From Patescibacteria group bacterium (GTDB lineage: Bacteria > Patescibacteria > Paceibacteria > UBA6257 > 2-01-FULL-56-20), in NCBI GenBank assembly GCA_018971305.1, contig JAGXBC010000002.1, positions 62,001-126,000 of the forward strand: a stretch of 64,000 nt of DNA, given 5' to 3'. Both the position numbers and the translations under genes were made by a program. The notes beneath the pieces were generated by a model, which was given only the letters and a program-made list of their open reading frames with translations, was not told where the DNA came from and searched no databases. Below are positions 39,815-47,290 of this stretch, piece after piece (within the stretch, counting starts at the first letter, position 1; each line of letters opens with the position of its first letter).

Positions 39815-39921
39815 GCTTTTGTTGTTGTGATTTTCTTGGCGTAAGTTGCAAAAGGCTGAGAGTCGTATAAAATCAAAAAATCGGTTGGAAAGATAATGTG
39901 TCTTAATAGGGGCCCGGGTGG

Positions 39922-39937
39922 TGCCTGCCGGCAGGCA
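39922..39937. repeat. 16-bp perfect GC-rich palindrome
   Basis: TGCCTGCC followed by GGCAGGCA, 30 bp upstream of tRNA-Leu(TAA), with GGCCCGGG nearby. It may be a dispersed repeat element; only one full copy is seen here. The rest of 39815-39966 shows no gene. Confidence 0.55.
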
Positions 39938-39966
39938 GGGAATGGTATGTAGTCCGGCACTAAATT

Positions 39967-40050
39967 GCCGCCGTGGTGAAATTGGCAGACACGACAGACT
40001 TAAGATCTGTTGCCCGCAAGGGCGTGTCGGTTCGACTCCGACCGGCGGCA
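39967..40050 (+). tRNA. tRNA-Leu(TAA)
   Basis: Acceptor GCCGCCG/CGGCGGC, anticodon loop CTTAAGA (TAA), long variable arm TGCCCGCAAGGGCG, T-arm GTCGG-TTCGACT-CCGAC, discriminator A. CCA not encoded. Confidence 0.96.
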
Positions 40051-40054
40051 CAAA

Positions 40055-40074
40055 TTCGACTCCCACCCCGGGCA
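40055..40074 (+). repeat. 3'-terminal tRNA fragment (tRNA-Leu-like)
   Basis: 20 nt that are exactly T-loop (7), T-stem 3' strand (5), acceptor 3' strand (7) and discriminator (1). It matches the tRNA-Leu(CAA) encoded at 40746-40829 at 18 of 20 positions. No 5' part is present. It starts 4 nt after tRNA-Leu(TAA) and lies 38 bp before the orphan gene at 40113. Confidence 0.7.
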
Positions 40075-40112
40075 CAATTGCTTAAATTTAAAAAACACAT
40101 TACAACTTAAAT

Positions 40113-40499
40113 ATGGATATACACCCACAAGAAAGGCAGCCGGTTGTACCCCCATTCAGAAATCCAGAAAAAGGGCGGGATTTTGTTGGCGGAGAATTGC
40201 CTCCTCTATCAGGAAAGGCGCTGGAAGATATGAGGGAATATTTTGGCGATAACCACAAACTTACTGAGCAATATTTTTACGCGATACCGATGGTGAATTT
40301 GCAAAATTATGATGCAAAAGAGCGACCCTGGGCAAAAAAAATAATCCGCGAGGCCGAAGGGCGAATCATGGGTTTGCCGCATCTTGGAGAAAACGAATCG
40401 TGGATTACATTCGTCGGTCCGGACGGAAATCTTTATGCGACCAAATCCACTCCGGCGACTTCCGGTGAAATAGAAAAGTGGATTGACGAGGCCAAATAA
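40113..40499 (+). CDS. Hypothetical protein, 128 aa
   Basis: Unrecognised soluble protein. It has a proline-rich N-terminus, a helical centre (SGKALEDMREYFGDNHKL) and a C-terminal strand pair typical of small PepSY-like or immunity-like domains (ESWITFVGPDGNLYATKS), but no assignment is justified. There is no ribosome binding site; the ATG is close behind TTACAACTTAAAT. It sits between tRNA-Leu(TAA), a tRNA fragment and tRNA-Leu(CAA), apparently an insertion among tRNAs. A strong symmetric terminator follows. Confidence 0.65.
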   Translation: MDIHPQERQPVVPPFRNPEKGRDFVGGELPPLSGKALEDMREYFGDNHKLTEQYFYAIPMVNLQNYDAKERPWAKKIIREAEGRIMGLPHLGENESWITFVGPDGNLYATKSTPATSGEIEKWIDEAK

Positions 40500-40515
40500 T
40501 ATCGGGGCGTCCGTG

Positions 40516-40557
40516 AATAAAGAAGCCGTGCTGATAAATCAGAACGGCTTCTTTATT
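40516..40557. terminator. Bidirectional rho-independent terminator
   Basis: AATAAAGAAGCCGT (40516-40529) pairs perfectly with ACGGCTTCTTTATT (40544-40557), 14 bp, with A/T runs on both sides. It ends gene 40113 and could also stop minus-strand transcription of tRNA-Leu(CAA). Confidence 0.85.
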
Positions 40558-40642
40558 ATAATCTGATATACTTTCTCATTCCCGGGAAGAGAATTGCCCG
40601 CGACTCTTGCGCTCGCCGTCGCTCGTTTTTCTCAATGGGTTT

Positions 40643-40738
40643 TCCCGCGTCGCCCTTCGGGCTAAAGTTCCTCCAGGCTTTCGGAACGACGCGGGACTCC
40701 TGAAAATCTAATCCCGCCTTGCGGCGGGAAAGATTTTC
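40643..40738. repeat. Hairpin array beside tRNA-Leu(CAA)
   Basis: TCCCGCGTCG (40643-40652) pairs with CGACGCGGGA (40687-40696), enclosing GCCC-TTCG-GGGC-like and TTCC/GGAA stems. Next to it GAAAATCT (40702-40709) pairs with AGATTTTC (40731-40738), enclosing TCCCGCC-TTGC-GGCGGGA (40712-40729). No coding capacity in 40558-40745. Confidence 0.6.
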
Positions 40739-40745
40739 TAGTCGG

Positions 40746-40829
40746 TGCCCGGGGTGGGAATTGAACCCACACGACCTTGCGATCACAGGATTTTGAGTCC
40801 TGCGCGTCTGCCAGTTCCGCCACCCGGGC
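40746..40829 (-). tRNA. tRNA-Leu(CAA)
   Basis: Minus strand: acceptor GCCCGGG/CCCGGGC, anticodon loop CTCAAAA (CAA), variable arm TGATCGCAAGGTCG, T-arm GTGGG-TTCAATT-CCCAC, discriminator A. CCA not encoded. Confidence 0.96.
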
Positions 40830-40939
40830 ATATTTATAACAAGATTATCTTACAGAAAATTAGCCGCCGAATCAATATTGATTAATTATCCGACCGGCTT
40901 TATGATGGTGGCAGCTGTTAAAAAATTTTGGAGGATTTT

Positions 40940-42082
40940 ATGGATAATGAAATCCTGATTGTCGGGCTTACTGGCGGACCATGTTCTGGCAAAACGAGCG
41001 TTCTAAGTTCGGCGGCGGAAAAACTTGCCGAATACGGATTTGATACTTATTTATGCAATGAGGCGGCCACTTTTCTTATCATGCAGGGCATGTTGATTAA
41101 AAAGGCGGTTCATGCCGAAGACTGGCAAAAGGTCCAGGAATACCAGAAAGAAATTATGGATTTTACCCATACGAACGAAGAACGCATGAGGCGGTGCGCC
41201 ATGATAGAGGGTAGAAAGTCCGTAGTTTTGTCTGATCGACCATTACCCGATACGAGGGCCTACCTTCCCGAGGGTTCGAAGGGAGATGAGATTTACGTGG
41301 GTCTTCTTCGTGAAATTACGGGTTTTACGCCACCCGAAGCCCTTGATCGTTACCATTCGGGAGTGATCAAGCTTACTACGGCCGCCGACGGAGCGGAAGA
41401 GTTTTACACTCTGGAAAATAACGCTGCGAGGGATGAGCCGCCTGAAGTGGCGCGGTATTTGGACAAGAGAATACAAGAAACCTACACCGGCCTTGAGCAT
41501 TTAAAAGTAATCGACAATTCTACCGACTTTGAGACCAAGAAAAAAAGAGCATTGCAGGCTATTTGCCAGGCGCTCGGTATCCCGGAGCCGCTGGAAAACG
41601 AAAGGAAGTATATAGTTTCTTATCCGTCTCCGGAGCACTTTCTTATTCCCTATAGGAAGATAGAGATAGAGCAGGCCTATCTTTTGGACGATGAGCAGGA
41701 TGGCGAGCCGCCGCGTATTAGGAAGAGGACATACCAGCACGGTTCCACTTATTTTTGGACCAAGAAGAAACCCCGAGGTCCAGGAGTAAGGGTGGAAATT
41801 GAAAAAGCCATTAGCTGGCGCACGTATTTGGAGTTGATGGATTCGCGCGACCAGAAGCGTGGCGTTATTAAGAAACACAGATACTGCTTTTTTTGGGAAA
41901 ATCAGTATTTCGCCCTGGACGTTTTCAATAATCTGCCTAAGGCACTATGTCTTCTAGAAATCGAACTTACCGACCTGCAACAGAAAGTCGTACTGCCGCC
42001 GTTTCTCAAAGTTTCGGAGAAAGACGATGTTTCGGATGATAATATGTATAGTAACAGCAATCTCGCTTTATTGATCGCATAA
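40940..42082 (+). CDS. P-loop NTPase fused to CYTH (triphosphate tunnel) domain
   Basis: 380-aa two-domain protein. Residues 1-195 form an AAA_28/NadR-like P-loop kinase domain: Walker A GLTGGPCSGKTS (residues 9-20) and a later SVVLSDRPLPDTRAY. Residues about 205-380 look like a CYTH domain: NERKYIV, IEIEQAYL, RIRKRTY, VEIEKAIS, IKKHRY, LDVFNN and LEIELTD, the alternating acidic/basic pattern of the phosphate tunnel. CYTH proteins bind triphosphates (tripolyphosphatase, adenylate cyclase type IV). Kinase-like/CYTH fusions are known in plants (TTM1/2). GGAGG at 40930-40934 supports the ATG at 40940. Substrate unknown. Confidence 0.8.
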   Translation: MDNEILIVGLTGGPCSGKTSVLSSAAEKLAEYGFDTYLCNEAATFLIMQGMLIKKAVHAEDWQKVQEYQKEIMDFTHTNEERMRRCAMIEGRKSVVLSDRPLPDTRAYLPEGSKGDEIYVGLLREITGFTPPEALDRYHSGVIKLTTAADGAEEFYTLENNAARDEPPEVARYLDKRIQETYTGLEHLKVIDNSTDFETKKKRALQAICQALGIPEPLENERKYIVSYPSPEHFLIPYRKIEIEQAYLLDDEQDGEPPRIRKRTYQHGSTYFWTKKKPRGPGVRVEIEKAISWRTYLELMDSRDQKRGVIKKHRYCFFWENQYFALDVFNNLPKALCLLEIELTDLQQKVVLPPFLKVSEKDDVSDDNMYSNSNLALLIA

Positions 42083-42090
42083 ATTTATGT

Positions 42091-42116
42091 GCCCGCGCTT
42101 TAATCGCGGGCTTTTT
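42091..42116 (+). terminator. Rho-independent terminator
   Basis: GCCCGCG (42091-42097) pairs with CGCGGGC (42105-42111), followed by five T. Confidence 0.88.
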
Positions 42117-42152
42117 GTTGCTAAAGCACAAGAAAAATTGCACAATATAGCT

Positions 42153-42974
42153 ATGGCTCGCGTCATTTCCATCTGCAACCAAAAAGGCGGTGTTGGTAAA
42201 ACAACTACTGCCGTAAATCTCGGCTCATATTTGGCGGCCAAAGGGCGAAAGGTCCTTTTGGTTGACTTTGACCCGCAGGCGAACGCGAGTTCGGCTTTGG
42301 GCCATGACCATAATAAAAATCTGCCGAGCGTTTATCACGGGATTTTGAATATGGTTCAGCCGGAAGAAGTTCTGCGGCCCACGCAGATTTTTAATTTTCA
42401 TTATGTTCCGGCGGCTCCGCATCTTGCCGGAGCGCTTGTGGAATTCGTGGACACGCCGGAACGCGAATACTTTTTGCGGAAATTTTTGCACCAATTGCGG
42501 CATAAATACGACTATATTCTTATAGATTTGCCGCCGTCACTCAGTTTGCTCACGGTAAACGGGCTTATTGCGTCCGATGAAGTTCTGATTCCGGTGCAGG
42601 CGGAGTATTATTCTTTGGAAGGATTGGGCCAACTACTGGAAACGATAAATTTGGTGCAGGGGAATCTGCAGCATCCGCTTAAAGTGGCTGGAGCGCTTGT
42701 TACGATGTATGATAAGCGCGAGCACTTGAGCCGCGAGGTCGCGAAAAACCTGCGCCGGCATTTTCCCCACTACGTTTTTGCCACAGAAATTCCGCGTAGT
42801 GTGGCTTTGGCCGAAGCACCGAGTTTTTCTCTGCCGATATTGTTGTATCGTCCTGATTCTCCTGGCGCGCTCGCTTATCGCCGCCTGGCGGAAGAAATTA
42901 TCGGCCAAGAGAAGGGGCTGATAAGTAAAGAAGAAGTGCTCTCAAGCCGTGACTTCGGCAATTTTAATATATAA
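42153..42974 (+). CDS. parA: Chromosome partitioning ATPase ParA
   Basis: 273-aa ParA/Soj ATPase with the deviant Walker A KGGVGKTT (residues 11-18), Walker A' LLVDFDPQANASSALG and Walker B ILIDLPPSLS. It lacks an N-terminal HTH, so is of the chromosomal Soj type. The ATG at 42153 gives MARVISICNQKGGVGKTT; 22 in-frame codons upstream overlap the terminator of the previous gene and are excluded. parB starts 2 bp downstream. ParA-ParB-parS separates origins. No parS was recognised in the window. Confidence 0.96.
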   Translation: MARVISICNQKGGVGKTTTAVNLGSYLAAKGRKVLLVDFDPQANASSALGHDHNKNLPSVYHGILNMVQPEEVLRPTQIFNFHYVPAAPHLAGALVEFVDTPEREYFLRKFLHQLRHKYDYILIDLPPSLSLLTVNGLIASDEVLIPVQAEYYSLEGLGQLLETINLVQGNLQHPLKVAGALVTMYDKREHLSREVAKNLRRHFPHYVFATEIPRSVALAEAPSFSLPILLYRPDSPGALAYRRLAEEIIGQEKGLISKEEVLSSRDFGNFNI

Positions 42975-42976
42975 AC

Positions 42977-44059
42977 ATGTTAGGCAAAGGACTTGAATCT
43001 TTAATACCACCACAGAAAAAACCGCAAGGCGACGATGGTGCTGTGCAAAACATCCAGCAACCGGAGGATAACGCCATTCAGGCGCCGCAAAGCGATTCGG
43101 GCGATACGGGCGCCCCACAAACTCTGCCCGTGTTTCCGGTTGATGACAGCACTGTAGTAGATAAACCGCAATTTGCCGGAGACGATTTTCGCGCCGCGGT
43201 CTACGCGAAACCCGCTGAACCGCAACGCGAGAGAGTGAAGGTTAAAGAACCGATTGACTCCGTTTTTCACATTGAAGTTATAAAGATAAAACCGAATCCG
43301 AATCAGCCGCGCAAACATTTTGACGAACAGGCGTTGTGGGAACTTGCGAACTCCATCCGCGAATTCGGTTTCCTTCAGCCGCTTGTTGTTTCCAAAACCG
43401 ATAAAGAAATTTCTACCGGAGTGGACGTTGAGTATCAGATCATCGCTGGCGAACGGCGTTTTCTGGCGGCAAAACTTTTGGGCTTGGAGGTAGTACCCGC
43501 GATAATAAGGAACGTTGATCTGGAAAGGGAAAAACTGGAGCTCGCTGTCGTGGAAAACATTCAGCGCGAAGATCTGAATCCTATAGAAAAAGCCCGGGCG
43601 GTGGCACGCCTGCAGGAAGAATTCCGTATGACGCAAAGAGAAATTGCCGCAAAGCTCGGCAAATCGCGCGAATCGGTTGCGAACTCCGTGCGGCTGCTCG
43701 ACTTGCCCATGTATATTCAGGAAGCATTGGAGAAGGGCCAGTTAACCGAAAGCCACGGCAGATTTTTACTCGCGGTCCAGGACCCGGGAGCGCAGAAACA
43801 GCTTTTTGACGACATCGTGCTCCACGGCATCACGACTCGCGAATTAAGGAACCGCGTCCGCGCCGGAAGACCGCGCGGAGTTTCCCGCGAAGCCGGTTTG
43901 CCGCCGGAACTCAGAATGATGGAAGAAAAATTAAGTTCGGAACTCGGTACGCCCGTGAAAATAGAAAAAGACGGCGCCTCCGGCAAGATAACGATCACTT
44001 TTTATTCGGACGAAGAATTAGAAAGTATTATGCGAAAAATCGGAAAAGAAGAGGTTTAA
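42977..44059 (+). CDS. parB: Chromosome partitioning protein ParB
   Basis: 360-aa ParB/Spo0J. It starts MLGKGLESLIPP as usual for chromosomal ParB, has a poorly conserved Gln/Pro-rich stretch (about 14-90) longer than in most, then the CTPase domain (PNPNQPRKHFDEQALWELANSI and the AGERRFLAAKLLGL box), the central HTH (MTQREIAAKLGKSRESVANSVRLL) and a short C-terminal dimerisation region. A tRNA 3' fragment begins 4 nt after its stop. Confidence 0.96.
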   Translation: MLGKGLESLIPPQKKPQGDDGAVQNIQQPEDNAIQAPQSDSGDTGAPQTLPVFPVDDSTVVDKPQFAGDDFRAAVYAKPAEPQRERVKVKEPIDSVFHIEVIKIKPNPNQPRKHFDEQALWELANSIREFGFLQPLVVSKTDKEISTGVDVEYQIIAGERRFLAAKLLGLEVVPAIIRNVDLEREKLELAVVENIQREDLNPIEKARAVARLQEEFRMTQREIAAKLGKSRESVANSVRLLDLPMYIQEALEKGQLTESHGRFLLAVQDPGAQKQLFDDIVLHGITTRELRNRVRAGRPRGVSREAGLPPELRMMEEKLSSELGTPVKIEKDGASGKITITFYSDEELESIMRKIGKEEV

Positions 44060-44062
44060 GAG

Positions 44063-44082
44063 TTCGAATCCTCTCCTGCGCT
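44063..44082 (+). repeat. 3'-terminal tRNA fragment
   Basis: TTCGAAT (T-loop), CCTCT, CCTGCGC and T add up to the exact 20-nt T-loop-to-discriminator length of a tRNA. The T-arm part equals that of tRNA-Ser(GCT), but the acceptor strand differs, so the parent tRNA is not in the window. It lies 26 bp before the orphan gene at 44108. Confidence 0.6.
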
Positions 44083-44111
44083 AAGGCGTTTTTGATATAG
44101 TTAACTTATGA
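44078..44111 (+). repeat. 34-bp direct repeat, copy 1
   Basis: Identical over 34 bp to 44873-44906. It begins GCGCTAAGGCG, contains GATATAGTT as a possible -10 and ends with ATGA, that is, it includes the start codon of gene 44108. The two copies enclose that gene (795 bp period). Confidence 0.9.
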
Positions 44112-44857
44112 ACCGCAAAGGTTTCGCGCCAATAGTAATCATCCTAATAGCACTAGGACTTATTGCTGTCGGGGCAGGGGTTTATTTTTATGTCGGAAAA
44201 GTCGTTCCACCGTCAATAAAGCCCATATCCTCGGTGTTACCCATAAATACGCAACAGATCGTTGCCACGACAACTAAATCATTCGCAACATCCTCAATCG
44301 CGATAACCAATTGTATAAAAATTGCTTGTTATGGAGCTGGAAGTAGCAGCACGGTAAGTTATGACAGTCGTCCATTGTTTGATTGGTACGAAGGGAAGGT
44401 GCATTTCAGTTTACGGGAAGTTGGAGTCGGTTTAATACCATTGACGCCAGGAACCCCGTACGTTGATCCTCAGAAACTCGCAACGCATGGTATTGATTTC
44501 GGAGAGGGTGTCTTGATGGATAATATAGGAAATCTTTACCCCAACGGCTCCGTTCTTTTTGGCGTATTGCTTAGTTACGATATTTCTGGTCTCGGCAATA
44601 CCTTGCCCATCTCACAAACACAAATACCATTCTATATGCGGAGATTAATTGATGAGAGGGGAGACCTCGTGGAATCAAATGTGGACCCCGACTTTTTATA
44701 TTTCGGGACGGCCGTTTTTGTCATTCCAGATGATCAAATTGTTCAGGCGGGAGGTGAGTATACATTTACAACGGGAGGAACATCAAACATCTTCTTTTAC
44801 ATTAAGCCCCACGCAGATGGTTCATTGGAAATAAATCGGGAACCGACTAACGGATAA
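44108..44857 (+). CDS. Membrane-anchored hypothetical protein, prepilin-like N-terminus
   Basis: 249-aa protein. The start MNRKGFAPIVIILIALG resembles a type IV prepilin signal in that KGF precedes a hydrophobic helix (about 7-29), a form very common in Parcubacteria, but the usual Glu at +5 is missing. A Thr/Ser-rich spacer (45-70) leads to a beta-rich outward domain (for example FDWYEGKVHFSLREVGVG). Two cysteines (about 69 and 74) could pair. Function unknown. It is enclosed by a 34-bp direct repeat that includes its own start codon, which marks it as an inserted or duplicated cassette. Confidence 0.72.
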   Translation: MNRKGFAPIVIILIALGLIAVGAGVYFYVGKVVPPSIKPISSVLPINTQQIVATTTKSFATSSIAITNCIKIACYGAGSSSTVSYDSRPLFDWYEGKVHFSLREVGVGLIPLTPGTPYVDPQKLATHGIDFGEGVLMDNIGNLYPNGSVLFGVLLSYDISGLGNTLPISQTQIPFYMRRLIDERGDLVESNVDPDFLYFGTAVFVIPDDQIVQAGGEYTFTTGGTSNIFFYIKPHADGSLEINREPTNG

Positions 44858-44872
44858 GTAGTAAATATCCCC

Positions 44873-44906
44873 GCGCTAAGGCGTTTTTGATATAGTTAAC
44901 TTATGA
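44873..44906 (+). repeat. 34-bp direct repeat, copy 2
   Basis: Second exact copy of 44078-44111. After the ATG here the sequence diverges from copy 1 and opens only a 23-codon frame. Confidence 0.9.
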
Positions 44907-44974
44907 CTAAGGCTAGCCACGTAGAAGTAGACCTCGAAGAAAAAACCGTAGGTGTTATAAAGACCGTAGACTAG
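44903..44974 (+). pseudogene. 23-codon frame behind the second repeat copy
   Basis: Starts at the ATG supplied by repeat copy 2 and reads MTKASHVEVDLEEKTVGVIK before stopping at 44974. It may be the remnant of a gene that once followed the promoter, or a chance frame. No family recognised. Confidence 0.3.
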
Positions 44975-45017
44975 TTCGAACAGTGTCCACTCCCGCGCAC
45001 GCGATGTAATCTGATTT

Positions 45018-45392
45018 ATGGAAAACTCAAATTTTGAACAATCAAGAGAAGAACGTGAAAATCCCAATTTTGCGGTTGAAAAATATCCGGCAAGAAACGG
45101 GTTTATATACGAATTGCATTTTGCTACTGAAGCGGAGGCAGAAGAAGGAGTAAAAGCATTTTGGAATGCCCGTGAGGGGACTGGGATGGCAAGACAGGGA
45201 TTGAAGTCGGGGATGTTAAAGCCGTTCAAGCACGACATTACGAGCGGAGACAGAACAGCTCCCCGCCAAGCCAATCCCGGAGACCTAAGAAAACATCCCG
45301 ATAAGCCATTCGTTGTTCAGTTCAATGGCAATACCGAAGCGCTAAGTCCTAACGGAGAAGAGGCCTTGCGTTCACTGGGTTTTATAGAATAA
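45018..45392 (+). CDS. Hypothetical protein, 124 aa
   Basis: Unrecognised soluble protein with an acidic N-terminus (ENSNFEQSREERENPNF), then a strand-helix unit (GFIYELHFATEAEAEEGVKA) and basic, proline-containing C-terminal half. No signal or membrane helix. The start has no ribosome binding site. A T-loop-like TTCGAAC sequence lies about 40 bp upstream, but the match to a tRNA end is poor. It is convergent with relA/spoT, 52 bp away. It continues the run of small orphan genes after parB. Confidence 0.6.
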   Translation: MENSNFEQSREERENPNFAVEKYPARNGFIYELHFATEAEAEEGVKAFWNAREGTGMARQGLKSGMLKPFKHDITSGDRTAPRQANPGDLRKHPDKPFVVQFNGNTEALSPNGEEALRSLGFIE

Positions 45393-45444
45393 AAATCAAA
45401 AACCCTTAAACACCCCGACGTGTTGTTGGGATGGTCATATCCGA

Positions 45445-47163
45445 TTATTCCAATTTATAGCTTATCTCGCGCACTCCTTTTATTTGTTTCACTTTGAAAA
45501 CCAGCTTTTCTATTTTTTGTTTGTCGGTTGTCGCGCACTCTATTTTATGCAAAGAAAAATGGCTGCCTCCGGGGGAGTTCGGAGTGTGGAAGCTGAGGAT
45601 GTTTACGTGCGATCTGCTGATGACCGAAGAAATATCTTTGATTATTCCCAGACGGTTTTCCGTGGTTATTCTGAGTTCTGTTTTGGAAGGCGCGGATACG
45701 CTGGTGGCGAAACTGTTTTTCCCGCGCAGGGCAGTTCTCACGCGATCGCGAGCGATGGCGGTTTTTACGAATTTAAGCCAGTCCTCGGAGGGCTTTTTAT
45801 TTTTTTGCGTTAGGATTTCCACGAGGTCGCCGGAGCGCAACTCGTGGCTCAGGGGAACGAGCTGGTTGTTCACTTTGGCGCCTACGCAGGAATTGCCTAT
45901 GTCCGTATGTATCTGATAAGCGAAATCAATGGGAGTCGCCCCTTTCGGCAGGTCAATAACGTCGCCGCGCGGGGTGATGGCAAAAATCCTGTCTTTAAAA
46001 AAATCTATTTTCATTGACTGGAGGAATTCTTCCGAGTCCGCGCCGCCCTGCTCTTCATTTTGTTGGGAAGGAATATAAGCGAGCCAATTTTTTAGTTGCT
46101 CTATCCAGCGGATATCTTCGGCTGTTTTTTTGGAGCGCATCTTTTCTCCGCTTCTTGCCTGTTGATACAACCAATGCGCAGCAATGCCGTACTCGTTTTC
46201 CTCGTGCATTTCTTCGGTTCTAATCTGGACTTCCAATATCTTTTCATCCGGACCGATGATGGTTGTGTGCAGGCTTCGGTAGCCGTTCGGTTTAGGCATG
46301 GCAATGTAATCTTTTATCCGTCCCGGCAGAGGCGGCCATTTTTCGTGAATAAGACCGAGGACGGCGTAGCATTCTGGAATGGTTTTTACGATAATACGCA
46401 TGGCAACAAGGTCGTATATTTTTTCTATGTCCATGTCGTGGCGCAGAAGCTTTTGATACAAACTGCTGTAACGCTTGGCGCGAAAATCAATGCTTACGAG
46501 GCGGATGTCGTGTTCCTTCAACATTTTTCTCACTTCCGGTTCTATTTTCTCCAGATATTTTCTGCGCGCTTCAAAGTGCTCCACGGCAATAGTGTGGAGC
46601 CATTTGTCCTTGTCCGGATGGAGATAGGGGAAGGCGAGGTCATAAAGCTCGCCGGCGAGATTTTGCATACCCAAGCGATAGGCGATGGGAGCGTAAATTT
46701 CGTCTGTTTCCATGGCAATCCTTTTCTGCTTTTGCGGCGGCAGAGCTTTAAGGGTATTCATGTTGTGCAGGCGGTCGGCGAGTTTAATAAAAACCACTCG
46801 CAGGTCCTGGCTGATGGAAAAAATGAGCTTTCTCAGATTCTCAATTTTTTCCTGCGTGCCGCGGTATTTTATGTGTCCGAGTTTTGTTACGCCGTCCACA
46901 AGGAACGCCACGTCGTCGCCGAATTCTTTGCGCACCTGTTCAAGCGTTGCCGGTGTGTCTTCCACGGTGTCGTGGAGGAGGGCGGCGGCGATGGTCGCTT
47001 CGTCCATCCGCCAGCGATTCAAGATTTCCGCCGCGGCCAAGGGATGCTCAAAATAATTTTCGCCGCTTTTACGCTTCTGGCCTTTATGGGCGTTTTCGGC
47101 AAAACGAAAAGCTCGGGCGATAAGACCCGTGGGATTGGTTTTGATACTTTCTTTAATGGTCAT
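45445..47163 (-). CDS. relA/spoT: Bifunctional (p)ppGpp synthetase/hydrolase
   Basis: 572-aa Rel protein, shorter than the usual 700-750. Domains in order: HD hydrolase (FEHPLAAAEIL, LLHDTVEDT, KLADRLHNMNTL, all metal-site residues present), synthetase (RFAKRYSSLYQKL-like region through MRIIVKTIPECYAVLG, PKPNGYRSLHTT and EYGIAAHW), TGS (FAITPRGDVIDLPKGATPIDFAYQIH) and a C-terminal ACT (ELRITTENRLGIIKDISSVI). The helical and zinc-finger region between TGS and ACT is reduced. Both activities look intact, so it should be the only alarmone enzyme needed. Isolated on its strand; no regulatory site seen. Confidence 0.95.
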   Translation of the reverse strand: MTIKESIKTNPTGLIARAFRFAENAHKGQKRKSGENYFEHPLAAAEILNRWRMDEATIAAALLHDTVEDTPATLEQVRKEFGDDVAFLVDGVTKLGHIKYRGTQEKIENLRKLIFSISQDLRVVFIKLADRLHNMNTLKALPPQKQKRIAMETDEIYAPIAYRLGMQNLAGELYDLAFPYLHPDKDKWLHTIAVEHFEARRKYLEKIEPEVRKMLKEHDIRLVSIDFRAKRYSSLYQKLLRHDMDIEKIYDLVAMRIIVKTIPECYAVLGLIHEKWPPLPGRIKDYIAMPKPNGYRSLHTTIIGPDEKILEVQIRTEEMHEENEYGIAAHWLYQQARSGEKMRSKKTAEDIRWIEQLKNWLAYIPSQQNEEQGGADSEEFLQSMKIDFFKDRIFAITPRGDVIDLPKGATPIDFAYQIHTDIGNSCVGAKVNNQLVPLSHELRSGDLVEILTQKNKKPSEDWLKFVKTAIARDRVRTALRGKNSFATSVSAPSKTELRITTENRLGIIKDISSVISRSHVNILSFHTPNSPGGSHFSLHKIECATTDKQKIEKLVFKVKQIKGVREISYKLE

Positions 47164-47290
47164 TTAAGGCGTAGCTTAATTGTAGTCCTATCTTTCAATG
47201 TTTTTCAAACCAAGCCGAGCTGTTCTTTGACGTCGTACAGAATCTATTATAAAAATAACTTAGCTGTTTTCAATTAACCGAGGTGGAATT

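Noticed and set aside
40556..40831. A 91-codon minus-strand frame overlapping tRNA-Leu(CAA)
   Set aside because: It is a translation of the tRNA-Leu gene and its hairpin spacer, a well-known false protein.
44973..45000. TTCGAAC sequence as a fourth tRNA 3' fragment
   Set aside because: The base after the loop is A where a tRNA needs C61, and stem lengths do not fit; only the T-loop resembles a tRNA.
46096..47277. A long (393-codon) plus-strand frame opposite relA/spoT
   Set aside because: It mirrors the codon structure of relA/spoT, has no recognisable domain and no promoter.
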